NCBI RefSeq assembly: GCF_008831285.2
Contig: NC_045147.1
Location: 12,217,427-12,281,426, forward strand
Reading direction: 5' to 3'
Source of the DNA: Nymphaea colorata
Lineage: Eukaryota > Streptophyta > Magnoliopsida > Nymphaeales > Nymphaeaceae
DNA length: 64,000 nucleotides
Below are positions 12,716 through 24,699 of this stretch, in pieces; the stretch's first letter is position 1; every line of letters begins with the position of its first letter. Made by a program: the position numbers and the translations under genes. A model generated the notes under the pieces. The model ran no database searches, was not told the origin of the DNA, and worked only from the letters and a program-made list of their open reading frames with translations.

Positions 12716-13276
12716 CTAATAAACTTTTTCATGATATTGACATGAATGAAACTCTTTGAATGCACCACAAGTACATGCAGACATAATTGAATAAGATCCA
12801 AGTTCATCCCAAAAAGTTTTGAGTGTAGTAAAGTAGACAGCCAATGAATTTTGTTCTTGATGTAAATCAGATATCATCTTCTTCAATTGATAAATACAAG
12901 TAGCATTACCTTGAGAGAAACGTTCTTGAAGATCAATCCAAACCTCGTGAGCTTCACTGGCATAGATGACACTATTCGCTATCTCCTTGGATAATGAGTT
13001 AAGAAGCCATGATAGAACCAAGTCATTACAGCGGACCCATGACATATAGTCTGAACTAGTGGTTGCTAGTTTTAGAATAGAACCATCAACAAATCCGAAC
13101 TTGTTCTTGGCACTAAGGGCCATCTTCATTGCCCGTCGCCGTGTTGAATAATCGTCTCCAACAAGTGGATTGGTCACTAGAATAGCACCAGGATTATCAG
13201 AGTAGTGCATAAAGAAAGGTGACTCATTTTGATCACCAGAAATATCAGCCCGATCAACAAGAGGAGTTGTCGCCAT
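12716..13276 (-). pseudogene. Copia-1 gag, N-terminal part
   Basis: The frame starts with ATG at 13276 and encodes 186 residues typical of copia gag, including a WxxLxxRFSQGN-like segment followed by a YFTTLKTFWDEL segment. It ends early, before the zinc knuckle, so gag is truncated. Gag would form the cytoplasmic particle. Confidence 0.8.
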
Positions 13277-14205
13277 AGTAAAAAAATATCAAATGCGCAC
13301 AAAAATTAATACGGTGCACGGAGCTCCAGGTCCGACCCGAAGAGAATCCTTCTTGCGAGGATTGAAAAAAAATATCGCACACTTACGGGCGAGGAACCTT
13401 CAGCCAAGATCTTTCTGCTTCAGAAAGTAAGCAACAAAGAAAACAATGAAAATCTACCTTCAAATCAGAAATAGATGTCTAAGCGAGAATGGACGGAGAC
13501 CATGTGACCTCCCGATCTCAAGGACCCACCAGTCGGTCAGTGAGCTTGGCGGACGGTCTCCCTTTCGACCAGAGACAACGGTCCGAGCAATTGCGGTCTC
13601 CTCCTTCTCTTCTGCTAAAGCCGGTGGACGGAAACCCTCCCGACCAGCAACAGCGGTCCGGGCGATGCCACCAGATTTGGGGTCGACCACACGGTTCTCT
13701 TCGCCTTGAACGATCAAGAAAGGGAGGGATACAATGGAAGCAGACAAGCACAGATTTGGGGTTTGTTGGATTTGGTAGAGAAGGAGGCGGAGGAGGGTGT
13801 GAATAGGGGAATTTGTGTCGGCTGGCGCTGCTCTGGCAGAAGAAGATGAACGAACCTGCGGGTGACTGAGGAGGAGGCAGATAGAAAACAGCACACTTCT
13901 TGTGAAGGCAGAAAACAGCACACTCCCTCCTCGGTAAGGGCAGGAAACAACACGCTCCTCGGTGAAGGCCTCAGTAGCTTTCCCTTGTTCAAACACATAA
14001 ACGAAGCATGAAACTACACGCTCCTCTGTGGACTCCCTTGTTACGCAGAAAACAGAGGATGTAGGAAGAGGAACAGGGGATGCAGCAGAGAGAGTGGCCA
14101 GAAACTGTTGGCAACGGTGTCAATGGATACTAAAAAAAAACATGGTGAAAGTCCTTCGGTGGAGACAACACCGAAAGAAAAAAAAAACGGTAATTACCAG
14201 CTCTT
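13277..14205 (-). other. Copia-1 leader, no gene seen
   Basis: This is the untranslated leader between the 5' LTR and gag. It is GC-rich with open frames on several strands but no recognisable protein. The expected Met-tRNA primer site next to the LTR is not visible in standard form. Confidence 0.55.
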
Positions 14206-14490
14206 TGCAAGAAAGGCGTGGGAAAAGAGAGAAAAGAAAATGATGAGTGAGCCAAAAGAGATACTTCATTTCATATATAATGGGGTATTTATACAAGTTT
14301 ACAGGTATGTATAGATCCCAAAAATCTTGGGATTGGAAGATCACAATCCTGTGATTTACAACAATAGAAGGAAAGATTATTATTTCTTTCCTGAAATTTA
14401 ATTTGCTGATTTTCCTCTCTGATATTCAGGAAAAATTTTCTTGATTCTATCTTTTCCTAAAATCAGCCTTGCTGATTTTTCTTTCCAATA
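14206..14490 (-). repeat. Copia-1 5' LTR
   Basis: This block matches 8773-9057 and carries a TATA-like stretch on the minus strand (rc of gtatttataca, near 14285-14295). Confidence 0.88.
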
Positions 14491-14495
14491 CTTCT

Positions 14496-16821
14496 CTTCT
14501 TCAATCAATCTGCAAAAAACAACAACGAGAACACCTTTTCATCGCACGTGGGGAGGTCGACATACGAGACACAAAGAGTAAGCTTTTTCTTGTCTTTAAC
14601 TTTCTAAAAGACCAAAGTTTTAACTCTATATATAGAACCTCCACCAGTCAACCGTATGGATTTGAATGAAGTCCTAAATATGCTATTCTCACCAACCTTC
14701 TTCCTAATGTTGTCTCAATAAAGCTTCATATATGGTTGGTTCCGTCTCAATAAAATAAAAATGCTTCTTCAGTATAGACTTCAATCCTCTCTTCTAAAAG
14801 TTAGAAATGGACTCTTCGTTATATGCATGCAAAATTAACTTAATTAGAATGAAAAACCACATACTGAAAATTCTAAAATTTCACAATCTAGACGTCCAAG
14901 AAAAGGGAATGCAAAGAAATTTCCTGATGATGAAGCATGATGGCAATGTCTCGTGGAACTTTGAAAGTAAACATAAAAGTCCAATTTAATTGTAAAGGGG
15001 TGCAAATATAGGTTACTTTACCGAGTGATGGAGGAATGATGTTAATATCTCATGCTTGGAACTTTGTGAAAAAAACATAAACATGTAATTTATTTTTTCA
15101 CGTAATTGCATGTCAGTATGCCGTCCAATCTGTTTCCTTCAATGAAAACATCGACTGTACACGTTTATTTCGCTACAGCCAAATGATTAGATAAAATGGC
15201 TGAACGACTTACCCAAAGAAGACCAGATATTTTTTTCACCATTGATTCCTCCTAAGGGCCGTTTAAGTCGGTGTACTTTGAAGAATATTTAAAGGCATAC
15301 TAAGATGATAACTTATAAAGTGGTGCTTTTCCTGCCGTTGAGAAACTATTGTCAAGTAGTGAACCCATAGACGGTAGTTATAAGTTGTCAAGTTTTTTCT
15401 TTATTGTTTGTTTAGGGAACGCGTTGTTTAGGGATAAAAACCCTAAGACAGTAAGTTCGAGTTGCGTACTCACCATTCGTGCATGCAACAAATATACACC
15501 AAAAGGGAGATTAAGGTATTTTTGAAAATTTTTACAAAGTAGTGGATATTTTAGACTTTTTTTTCACAAACCTTGTTCACCTTTACAAAAAATTTCTTTT
15601 TGTATTTTGGTAGAAACATTTTGGTAATTGCATATCCCTCTGCACTAAAAAATAGTGCACAGAGGTAGCGTATATAACCTGCTTTGCCAAGGCAATAACC
15701 TTATATCTTCAAGGCTCTGCCTTGTTCTTAAAGTTAGTTAGACCTGCAATTCATCCTTCAACTCTAGTGACATGCTTGCTACCGTTTCGACAAGAAAATC
15801 TTTTTTTACTCGTTATCAAATTTTGCAAGTTAGTGTCTTTCGCATTACAATCATATACAATTTTAAAGATATTTTTGAAGTTAGTTATGATAAACACTTT
15901 TATGAAATTATTTTGATTATTTGATTAGTTGATCAAAAGGTCTTAGGCATGCAATGGCAGAGCTAGGTGTGGACACAGGTTGAGCAGCTGGCTAGAGAGA
16001 TTCACTCATTTTCAACCTTGAACTAGGACCAGTTATATAGGTAGGTAGCCTATGGACCCAGCCCCAATTAATCTCCCATGATAACATATCCATTCTTGGT
16101 TAACAAGCCTTTGCTCCCACTAGTAGTTTGCGAGAGGCCAAGCCACCTCTCATTCCCCTGTCGATAGGATTGAGGGCTGTTTTGCGACCTAGTTGATCCT
16201 ATGATGTATTCATCAAGTGTCGTACATGCCACTATTTGCAGAACATAAGAGTAGCACCTGCAAGAATCAAATTAAGGACAAAGGTAGATGCAGGTAAGCG
16301 AAAACATGAACGTTAGTAAAATCACTTTCTTACTAAATTAACGCCATTTGCCACAATGCCACATTCATTTCTACTTGAGTTAACGGATAAGAAATCCAAT
16401 CATCTACGTTAATCTGGACAATCTGGACTGAATCAGTTGATAGCGATCCAACTGGGAGGAACCAATTATGCAAGGACCAACAAATCAGTTTCAGTTCATT
16501 CATGGACTGGTTCCTGCGAACGGCGACATGGTCTCTTAAGTTTTCAAATGAACGAGTTGTCGTTGTTAGGTATGTCAAGACTTTGCCAGCGTATGAGATT
16601 CTCTTACTAGTGCAATAGTATGATATTCTGCTACAAAAACTAGTATGAGCTAAAAATGTCTTTCTTCCACCGTTTTGATCTTCATGTTCCATGAAACACC
16701 AACGAAAATCTAGAATGATTTTCCACCCGATCAAATAGTGAAAAAGTTATTGGCCATAAAAGTTTCTTCGTCCCCATTTAAACTTAGAGTAGTTTTTTCC
16801 GGAACAAGTTTCCATAAAGTC
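14496..16821. other. Flank of P450 F, then intergenic and 3' flank of gene A
   Basis: About 14770-15000 resembles the upstream region of genes A and C (the segment around 20200-20420), so it is the displaced 5' flank of F. About 15000-16330 shows no gene. About 16410-16560 has a diverged copy at 57180-57305. About 16655-16821 is a 3' flank shared by all later P450 copies. Confidence 0.6.
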
Positions 16822-19800
16822 TTATTCCAGGCCATCAAGCGACCGTGGAGAAGGGAACGCTTTGAGAGGTATAGCTTTCTGCAGAGTTAAGCCAAACTTG
16901 GCTTTCACATCCAGTTGCTTGGGGCCCATCCCATGTGGGAGATTCCATGAAAATGAATGGAGAAGAGAAGCCAACATCAGATGAACCATGCGGACCCCTA
17001 AAGGGATGGCGGGGCAGTCCCTCCTTCCGGCGCCAAAAGGGATGAAATGAAAATCCTTTCCTTTGAAATTTACATCAGAATTTAGAAATCTCTCTGGTAA
17101 GAAGGATGTTGGATTTTCCCAGCTAGCGGGATCACGGCCGATGGCCCATGCATTGACAAGAACTTGAGTGTTCTTAGGGATGGTGAAGCCAGCTACCTCT
17201 GTAGTTACATCTGCTCTATGTGGAATGAGAAGAGGAACCGGCGGGTGCAACCGCAGGGTCTCCTTCACCAGTGCTTGTAAGTAAGGGAGGTGCTGGATGT
17301 CAGACTCCTTCACAAGACGTTCTGTGCCGATGGTCCGTTTCAGCTCAAGCTGTGCTGTGGACATCTTGTCTGGGTGTCGAAGCAGTTCAGTCATGGCCCA
17401 TTCTATGGTGGTAGAAGTTGTGTCACTTCCAGCAATGAACAAGTCCTGATTTACCAAACAATGACCGCGTAATTAGGTCAAATACTTTGTGATTTAATAG
17501 TAGTGAAGAATAACAACAGAACGTAGCATGTGGTGCTGCTTTGACCTCGATACAATTTCAATTCCCAAAGGGAGTTGTCTGGCAAGAGTAACAGTAACAG
17601 CTTGTGACTCTTTCACGAAGCTGCATGCCCCAAAGATTATAGCTGGTTTTTAAAACAATTTACACAATTCTACAAAGTTGCCCTAAAGATTGTAACTGGT
17701 TTATTAAACAATGTATTATACCGTTCTATGAATATGTAACCTGCCTCAATCTTTATAGCAAATTTAAAGAATAGTAACTAGCTATTTTCAATGCCCAACC
17801 ACTCCCAAAGAGTAGGATTAATAATGTTATCTTTGTCTGAAAAGTTGGGTGTTTGGTCCTTAAAAACGAAAATGTTCGATGTATGAAAGGACCATAAAGC
17901 CCACAGTTGAACTCATCATGAAGATGCCTTTTGTTTTCAGGTTAAATTTGAAAAAACAAAAAGCCAAGTGCTGCGGAGGAGGTCACTTATTCCTACGGTA
18001 CATAGGGTCTACCAGTTTCATGAACTAGTATGGTTAATGATAAACTTGCCCTTATTTAGATTAAAAAAAAGTTGTGAAGGCAAAAAAGAAAATTGAAAAA
18101 AATGAAAAAAAGGACACTTCCTTTTCTATAATTTAAAAAATATCCCCTTTTCTTTTGGCTTATAATTGTTGTGTGCACCGGCCAGCCCTGACAACTCAAA
18201 CTTCTTCGTAAATGGGCCCATGTTCTTGAGAAAGATGCAGAGGCGTCCCCTCATAAGTATCGTTGGTAAGGTCAGTACTATATCTTGTGGCTTTTTAGAA
18301 GGACCTTATATGTCTTAATTTTAGTTTCAAAAGGAAAGTTAGAGCCGTTTCCAAAGCAATTCCTCCTTTCCATACCATTCCACAACTCTTTGTAGTTGCA
18401 AAATGAATCACCAATTATACTCTCAAATTCTCCTGGTTAAGACCTTCCCCTCGATTCTCTCAGCTGCCACCACATACACCTGTCTGGTGCATTCAATGGC
18501 AGAGCCAACAAAAAAAAAAATCCGGAGATATACTTATTTACAGATTTTCATATATGAAAGGGCACTCACATATATATAATAAAACAGATCTTGAAGATGT
18601 TAATATAAAAATAAAAAAAAACATTGAGTGCATGCTGGCCTCATTTCTTTTTATTTTTACACAGTTAATTTTGTTTTTTTAAGTTTTTTCTTAGTTTGTT
18701 CTTTATTCTTTTCCTAAAATATAAAACATGAAGCTACATGTCATGCTACCATTATTTTTCAACGCCGTAACTTTATTTCAACCTTTACCTAAGCCATCTT
18801 TAAAAAAAAGGCAAAGGATTCTTTTGATATACATTCGGTCATCCTTTTTTGAACTGTGGTTATCAGGACGTACTTGTCAGAAGGAGGTAAAGGAAAGGAT
18901 CATTTTGAAAATACCCATAGAAATTAACCTGGTCGACAGATGCAGGTAAAACAATATGCTTTCATATTGAAAATTTGAGATCATTCCCAGAATCGCTCGA
19001 ACTCGGCATGAAATTTACTTGAAAAAATTTGTTAAACTATATGTGATTGGCTTATGATTCAGGCACTTGTAAGAAAATAATATACATGAAACAAAGAATA
19101 AAGAAGAATTGGGTTGAATAAAAGGGAGCTCACTGTTAACAAAGGCCTGATATTCTCCCTGGTGAACCCTGAGCTTGGCTCCCTGGTGAGTTCAACAAGC
19201 ACTTCCAACAAATCACCATGCTTCTTCTTCTCCCCTCCTTTTGCAGCTGCATCCGACTCCATGCGCTTGTCGATCACTTGGTCAAACGCATCATACAACC
19301 GCTTTATAAGAGTTGTATTTCGACGCCGCAGACATTGAGGATCGGCCCACCTGAGCGCCGGGAAGAAGTCGGAAAGGTTTGGCTTTGCGTTGAGGTCTAA
19401 AATCTCCCACAACAAGTTCTTGAACCCTCCCGCCGACTCCGACTCGAGATCCACCACGTCCTTGGAAAAGATGGTGTTTGCCACCAAGTTCAGGGTGGTT
19501 CCAAACGCACACAAGCCGCTATCGACTGAATGACCGGCCGCACAGGCCTTGTGAACATGCCGGAGAAGGGCTTGAACCTTTTCTTGCCGGACGCCTGCTA
19601 ATATGTCCAGTCTCTTGGGCGTGAACAGCTCCATGTTGCAGATCCTTCTCAGCTCTCTCCATCTTGTCCCGTTCTGACTAAACACCAGCGAGTGGTGGTG
19701 GTAGTCGAACACGGTGACAACGTCTCTGACGGTTCGGCCCGCAAACGCCTGGTCGTGCTTATGGAGCACCTGTTCGGCCATCTCAGCCGACGAGACCACC

Positions 19801-20033
19801 ACGGTGGTGATGAAGCCGAGCTGCAGCGCCATGAGCGGACCATGCATCTCAGAGAGTCTAGCGAGAGACTCATTGGGCATGCTGCCGAGTTCAAAAAGGG
19901 ACCCGACCACCGGAAAACCCACCGGACCCGGTGGGAGCTTACTGGTTTTCCGGAAACGGATCATATTTAAAATATACAGGAATGGCAGGAGAATAAAGAG
20001 CCACAAAACCAAATCGGTGCTTAGCTCAGCCAT
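16822..20033 (-). CDS. CYP76-like cytochrome P450, copy A (intact)
   Basis: Exon 1 is 20033-19134 (300 codons) and exon 2 is 17445-16822 (207 codons plus TAA). They are joined by a phase-0 GTGAGC...CAG intron after LLT and before DLF, the conserved A-type P450 site. The 507-residue product has an N-terminal membrane anchor (about 7-27), a proline hinge LPPGP (33-37), WRELRR in helix C (125-130), the oxygen-binding AGSDTT (305-310), E362 and R365 of ExxR, PERF (417-420) and the haem loop FGAGRRDCPA with ligand Cys444. CYP76 enzymes are ER monooxygenases, often acting on monoterpenols such as geraniol or on diterpenes; the substrate here is unknown. The haem loop is unusual, with Asp before the Cys-Pro and Ala for the last Gly, shared with B and C. 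The first half of exon 2 is D/E-like and the second half B/C-like, suggesting gene conversion. Confidence 0.93.
17446..19133 (-). other. Intron of P450 A
   Basis: This intron of 1688 bp is AT-rich. It lacks the GC/CT-rich insertion found in the introns of B and C and so shows the empty site (near 18000-18020). I see no gene in it. Confidence 0.85.
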
Positions 20034-20077
20034 TTCTTTGGTTCTTCTCTCGCTTATTAATTAGATGTTCAAGCGGA

Positions 20078-20085
20078 TATTTATA
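20078..20085 (-). promoter_or_regulatory. TATA box of P450 A
   Basis: TATAAATA on the minus strand lies about 45 bp upstream of the start codon. The same box at the same distance occurs in B, C and D and is missing in E, which supports it as the core promoter. The 5' UTR would be very short. Confidence 0.7.
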
Positions 20086-20719
20086 GCTTCTTGCATGTAA
20101 CATATTTGCTACCTCCTTTTTTTCAAGTTGCTATCTTTATAAAACTTAAAAGTTTCTTCCCCCTTATTTACATAAAAGAATTATGGTTTTAGCCTTATAG
20201 TCTTCTTTCCTCTCTCAAAAGTTGGAAATTTACTTTTCGTTAGTGAACTAGATAAAATCTTATTAGAAAAAAATACCAACTATTTAAAATTTTTAAAATT
20301 TCATTAGTCACAAAAATTTATAAATGGCACATCTGTTAAGGGGATGAAAAATGGTTTGATTTCCCGATAATGAAGCGCGATGCTAATATATCACGTTTAA
20401 AACCTTGAAAGAAGAACAAAAATTAAATCCAGTTAACTTTGGATCTCCAACTACCCTGCACGTGGTTCTCTGCCGGTAGTTGGCATTTACAGATGTCAAC
20501 CTTTTTTTTAATGAAGGAGAGCTGGGGAAAGAAAAATCTGTGTGTGATTCGATTCTAAAAAGATGTGGAACATCCCAATATTAAACTTTGTCTATCATAT
20601 ATTTTTGGGTTTTCTGATATTACGAGTAAAGTTTATAAAATTTTCTCTAAGTTCAAAGCTGCCAAGTGCCAACCTCATAAATTCTCATAACTTTCCTTTC
20701 TATGTCATGTTCACTTTAA
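20086..20719. other. Upstream region of P450 A
   Basis: This AT-rich flank has no gene. It is repeated at 29588 to about 30190 upstream of B with only small deletions, and in more diverged form upstream of C, D (only about the first 110 bp) and E. Confidence 0.7.
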
Positions 20720-20879
20720 GGGGCCGTTTGATGGCTGGAAAGCATGGAAACTGAAAAAAATTTCCAGAAATATATTTTTGGAATTGAGAAATAGGAAAAA
20801 AATTTCTATATTTCCAAAACAAGCTTGTGTTTGTTAAGTAGGAAATATTTTTTTGGAAAGAAATTTCGTCTTTTGGCAG

Positions 20880-21125
20880 AAGTGAAAGAAGGGAAGGGAA
20901 GGAGGAGGAGGAGGAAGAAGGGAAGGGAAGGGAAGGAGGAGGAGGAGGAAGAAGGGAAGGGAAGGGAAGGAGGAGGAGGAGGAAGAAGGGAAGGGAAGGG
21001 AAGGGAAGGAGGAGGAGGAGGAGGAAGAAGGGAAGGGAAGGGAAGGAGGGAGGAGGAGGAGGAAGGAGGAAGAAGGGAAGGGAAGGGAGGAGGAGGAAGA
21101 AGAAAGGAAGGGAAGGAGGGAGGAT
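20880..21125 (+). repeat. Polypurine tract (GGGAAGGAGG-type)
   Basis: This stretch of about 245 bp is almost pure purine on the plus strand, built of GGAAGG and GGAGGA units. Frames read from it are low-complexity artefacts. Confidence 0.9.
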
Positions 21126-21180
21126 TTTGTGGATGATGGGCATCAGGCGGTGCCATCGGCGGCAGCGTCGGAGGTGGCCT

Positions 21181-21605
21181 CGCTGTGCCCTCCTCCCCTT
21201 CTTCCCCACTTCTCCTTCCCTCTTCTCCTTCTTCCCCTCTTCCCCTCCTATCATTTTTCTTCCCCTTCTTCCCCTCCTATCATTTTTCTTCCCCTTCTTC
21301 CCCTCTTCTCCTTCCCTCCTCGCCGTCCCCTCTTCTCCTTCCCTCCTCTTCTTCTCCTCTTCTCCTTCCCTCCTCGCCGTGCCCTCTTCCCCTCTTCCCC
21401 TTCTTCCCCTCTTCTCCTCGCCGTCCCCTCTTCTCCTTCCCTCCTCTTCTCCTTCCTTCCTCGCCGTGCGCTCTTCCCCTCTTCTCCTTCCCTCCTCGCT
21501 GTGCCCTCCTCCCCTTCTTCCTCCTCCCTCTTCCCTCCTTCCCTTCCTCTTTCTTCCTCCTCCCTCCTTCCCTTCCTCCTCCTCCTTCCCTTCCTCAGCG
21601 TCCCT
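21181..21605 (+). repeat. Polypyrimidine tract
   Basis: This stretch of about 425 bp is nearly all C and T on the plus strand. It is opposite in strand bias to the tract at 20880-21125 only about 55 bp away, so the two could pair as a long imperfect hairpin. Confidence 0.88.
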
Positions 21606-22269
21606 TCTTCCTCCCAACGGTCAAAAAAAATTTTTCAGAAATATTTTTCCATTTTCACTTTTAACGGTAAAAAAAAAATTCTAAGTTTGATGAAGAGAAA
21701 AAATTTTAAAATTTTGAATTTTTTTTCTACTGCTACATTAAATTTCCAGGGCATCAAACGCGCCAATGAATTCTTGTTTATGGGAGGATCATTCCTTAGT
21801 TTGTTGGAAGGGGAATGAAAAACATTATTTATAATTTTGTTTAAAGTAGTAGGTTTTTCTTGTAATATTTTATAGACTTAATATTGTTTTCTAGATTTTT
21901 GAAAGATATGCGGTATGTCAAGAAAATTCCTGAAAATTTGGATATCGTTTTGAAAATCAAGATGGACTCAAAAACCATAAATAAAGCAACCTTGCATTAC
22001 CGCTGTTTTGAAACCCCACCTCCAAGCGTCCCCCGCCACCCGGCGCGGTTTTTTTATTCATAAGTATTTGGGACTCGTCGGATTTAAGAGGCAGCTCGTC
22101 GGGTCACTCATTTTGATTATGTTAGTGGTCAAGAATTTTCCTCTAGCTCAGAAAATAAAATTTAAATTTTGCAAGAGTTTTCTGTTTATCAAACACAGTA
22201 ATTTTTTTTTTACCGTTAATCTGAAAATCGAAAACATATTTTCAGAATTTTTTTGGAGCCGCTCGGCAC

Positions 22270-22815
22270 GATTGTGGAAGGAAAGAAGGGAAAGGAGGAA
22301 GGAGGGAGGAGGAAGAGAGGAAAGGAGGAAGGAGGGAGGATGAAAGGGGAAGGAGGGAGGAGGAAGAAAGGAAAGGAGGAAGGAGGGAGGATGAAAGGGG
22401 AAGGAGGGAGGAGGAAGAAAGGAAAGGAGGAAGGAGGGAGGATGAAAGGGGAAGGAGGGAGGAGGAAGAAAGGAAAGGAGAAAGGGGAGGGAGGAGGAAG
22501 AAAGGAAAGGAGAAAGGAGGGAGGAGGAAAGAGGAAGGAAGCAGAGGTGGAAGAAAGGGAGGAGGAAAGAAGAAGGAGGCAGAGGTAGAAGAAGGGGAGG
22601 AGGAAAGGGGAAGGAGGCGGAGGCGGAGGGAGGAGGAAAGGGGAAGGAGGCAGAAGGAAGAAAGGGAAGGAGGAAGGAGGGAGGAGGAAAGGGGAAGGAG
22701 GCGGAGGCAGAAGAAAGGGAAGGAGGAAGAAGGGAGGAGGAAGAAAGGGAAGGAGGGAGGAGGGAAGGACGTGGAGGCGGAAGAAAGGAAGGAGGCGGAA
22801 GAAGGAAAGGAGGCT
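22270..22815 (+). repeat. Second polypurine tract with higher-order repeat
   Basis: This stretch of about 545 bp is nearly pure purine. At 22300-22480 a unit of roughly 57 bp (core GGAGGATGAAAGGGGAAGG) repeats three times. Confidence 0.88.
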
Positions 22816-23004
22816 TTTCCATTTCTTCCGATTCTTCCTCCATCGCCATCAAATTCAGAAATTTGTTTTCAGAAAAATAATTCAAAGTTAACAAACACAA
22901 CAATGTTTTAGAAATGTAAAATTTTATTTCTCAAAAACCAATTCCAGAAATAAATTTTTGGAAACTTCTTTCTAAAAACATATTTCTGGCCATCAAACAC
23001 TACC

Positions 23005-24688
23005 TAACTTAACATCAACGAAGAGAGAGACTGGTGGCGGCCACCTCAGGAGCAAGCCAAATCACTTAACAAAGATGGCCGAGTGACTTCTTCGTTAATT
23101 GGTGTAACCATTAAATCCTTATCCTCCTGATTTTTTCTTTTTTGTATGGCTTCAACTGGTATCAACAAACACAAGTGAAAAATGTCTACCAAAAACGTTC
23201 GACCAGGGAAAATTTACCCTAGAAAAAAGTTGGACCTGGCTGACTTTTTTTCAGGGATTTCATTTTTGCCCATTAGGGCTTCTTCTCTTCACCACATCAT
23301 TTCCCTGTGGCCACCGCCTCTTCCTTCTCCCACAGATGAGCGAGGGTCCATCGAGAGTAGATCAGCACCGCGTCTTTCTCTTCTCCTTCGATTCTCTTTC
23401 TCATCACAGAACAGCTGGCGGAGTGATTCTATTTCTTCACAGATAAGATCCTTATCCGTCTCTCTCTTGCGCCATCTCTATTCTGTCTCTCTCCCTCTCC
23501 CTTTGTATGTTGGCTGCACGCACTATGTCTCCCTTTCAATGGTGGATGCCAAGTTTTCCTTTCAATGATGATGAATTTTGCAGCATACCTTTGCGGCTAT
23601 GATTTTTTTTTTCTTTAAGAATAGGTGAGAAAGAGAACAAGATGCGATTGAAGCGTTAGGTCAAGTTTTATTCTTGATCTTAGCGATCCTTCAGTCGTTT
23701 GGGGTCGTTTGGAAGGTGACCAATCTCCCTAATGAGAGTGATCAGAAAATGAAATTGTTCATAATCTGAAGCAGAAAAGGGATGGCCTTTCTTTTCCTTG
23801 TTGCTTCTGTTTCACCTCACTTTGTAATTTAGGAGTGCAGGAATTGTACAAAAGTAAGAAAAATTATGGTGACTATGGTAAGTTTGTCGTCAACAGGGAT
23901 ATCACATCCTCATTTTATTATGTCCACGTAAGATTCTTCTTTTATATTATTTTACCATCTTTTTTTTTCCCTAAAAGTAGATTGATCAGATTGTAACAAA
24001 ACATGCTAATATGAATCTGAATGTAGAGTATTACCTCTTCATTGATCAACAAACATGGTCAACCTTTTTTCTACTGGTAAGCATATGAAATTTCTACAAT
24101 CTTGGCATTATGATGAATTTTTTGGATACATATTTAACGATCTTATTTGTTCTTGTGTAGGTTGCACATGCAGTCTCCTGCATCTATGTCTGTACGACTA
24201 CCAGTAGGTGTTCCTGATAAACATAAACGTGAAACTTCTAAAGAAGTGTAACTACCACAGAAGATAGCATAAAAAAATCTTCGCAGGTTTTCTGCTATGT
24301 GGTATATTTGAGTCTGTATACTTTTAAAGTTGCAATTCTGTGTTTGCTGTTGTGCTTCTTGTAATGAGTCCAGATTGAAACATTGCCATGGTTATTACTA
24401 ATAATGTCATTTTAATCGACCTTGCTTCTTTTAGACCAACTTTATAAGTAGCTTTTAGCACTCGAGATGGACCTCTTTGGAGATAGCTTTTATTATCATG
24501 TTGGCTACATGGTGCAACAGCTCTGTTGCACCAAACGTAGTTAATTTTTGAACGGAAAAAAACTTTCATACCATCAAACATGGTCTCACAATGGAAAAAT
24601 CGAATTTTATCCTTCCGTATATTCTTCCAGAAGTTTTTTTCATGGTAAATTTACCATGCAAAAATCTACCCATCTATCAAACGGTACC
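23005..24688. other. Non-coding or captured sequence, possible DNA element
   Basis: About 23008-23065 matches the flank upstream of C and E, and after that the copies part. The right border at 24688 (CATCAAACGGTACC followed by TTA) looks like a PIF/Harbinger end, and about 24540-24688 recurs at 50020-50165 near D. The left end was not found. A short frame at 23182-23568 is not a gene I recognise. From about 23400 on, the segment recurs after the gap (30428 onward). Confidence 0.45.
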
Positions 24689-24699
24689 TTAGTTAATGT

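Larger units (their letters stand above)
8773..14490 (-). mobile_element. Copia-1: full-length degenerate Ty1/copia element
   Basis: Two LTRs (8773-9057 and 14206-14490) bound a minus-strand internal region with gag, protease, integrase, reverse transcriptase and RNase H in copia order. CTTCT flanks both ends (8768-8772 and 14491-14495), a clean 5-bp target duplication. The polypurine tract beside the 3' LTR is the reverse complement of CTCCCCCTCAAGTTGG. Coding is broken by stops and frameshifts. It shares its family with copia-2. It sits in the 5' flank of P450 pseudogene F, whose homology resumes beyond it. Confidence 0.92.
20720..23004. mobile_element. PIF/Harbinger-like element with purine and pyrimidine tracts
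   Basis: The ends are imperfect inverted repeats: the left begins GGGGCCGTTTGATGGCTGG and the reverse complement of the right begins GGTAGTGTTTGATGGCCAG. TAA flanks both sides (20717-20719 and 23005-23007). The matching place upstream of E (about 62688-62706) and C (about 37268-37284) is uninterrupted, giving an empty site. Inside are a polypurine tract, a polypyrimidine tract and a second polypurine tract. Internal CATCAAACG-type ends near 21751 suggest a compound or nested structure. No transposase is seen. Confidence 0.75.

Noticed and set aside
19114..20064. Plus-strand frames of up to 223 residues opposite P450 exon 1 (also at 28895, 36256, 53144, 61284)
   Set aside because: They are antisense shadows of the GC-rich exon and recur wherever the exon does.
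20700..21818. Long overlapping frames rich in Glu/Gly or Ser/Pro on both strands
   Set aside because: They are read from polypurine and polypyrimidine tracts inside a transposon and have no domain or codon signal.
22148..22903. 251-residue Pro/Ser/Phe-rich frame on the minus strand
   Set aside because: It is a translation of the second purine tract; repeats of about 57 bp explain the open frame.
23182..23568. 128-residue plus-strand frame as a possible gene
   Set aside because: No known domain, a pyrimidine-rich second half, and it sits in a region of probable transposon origin; only part of it recurs after the gap.
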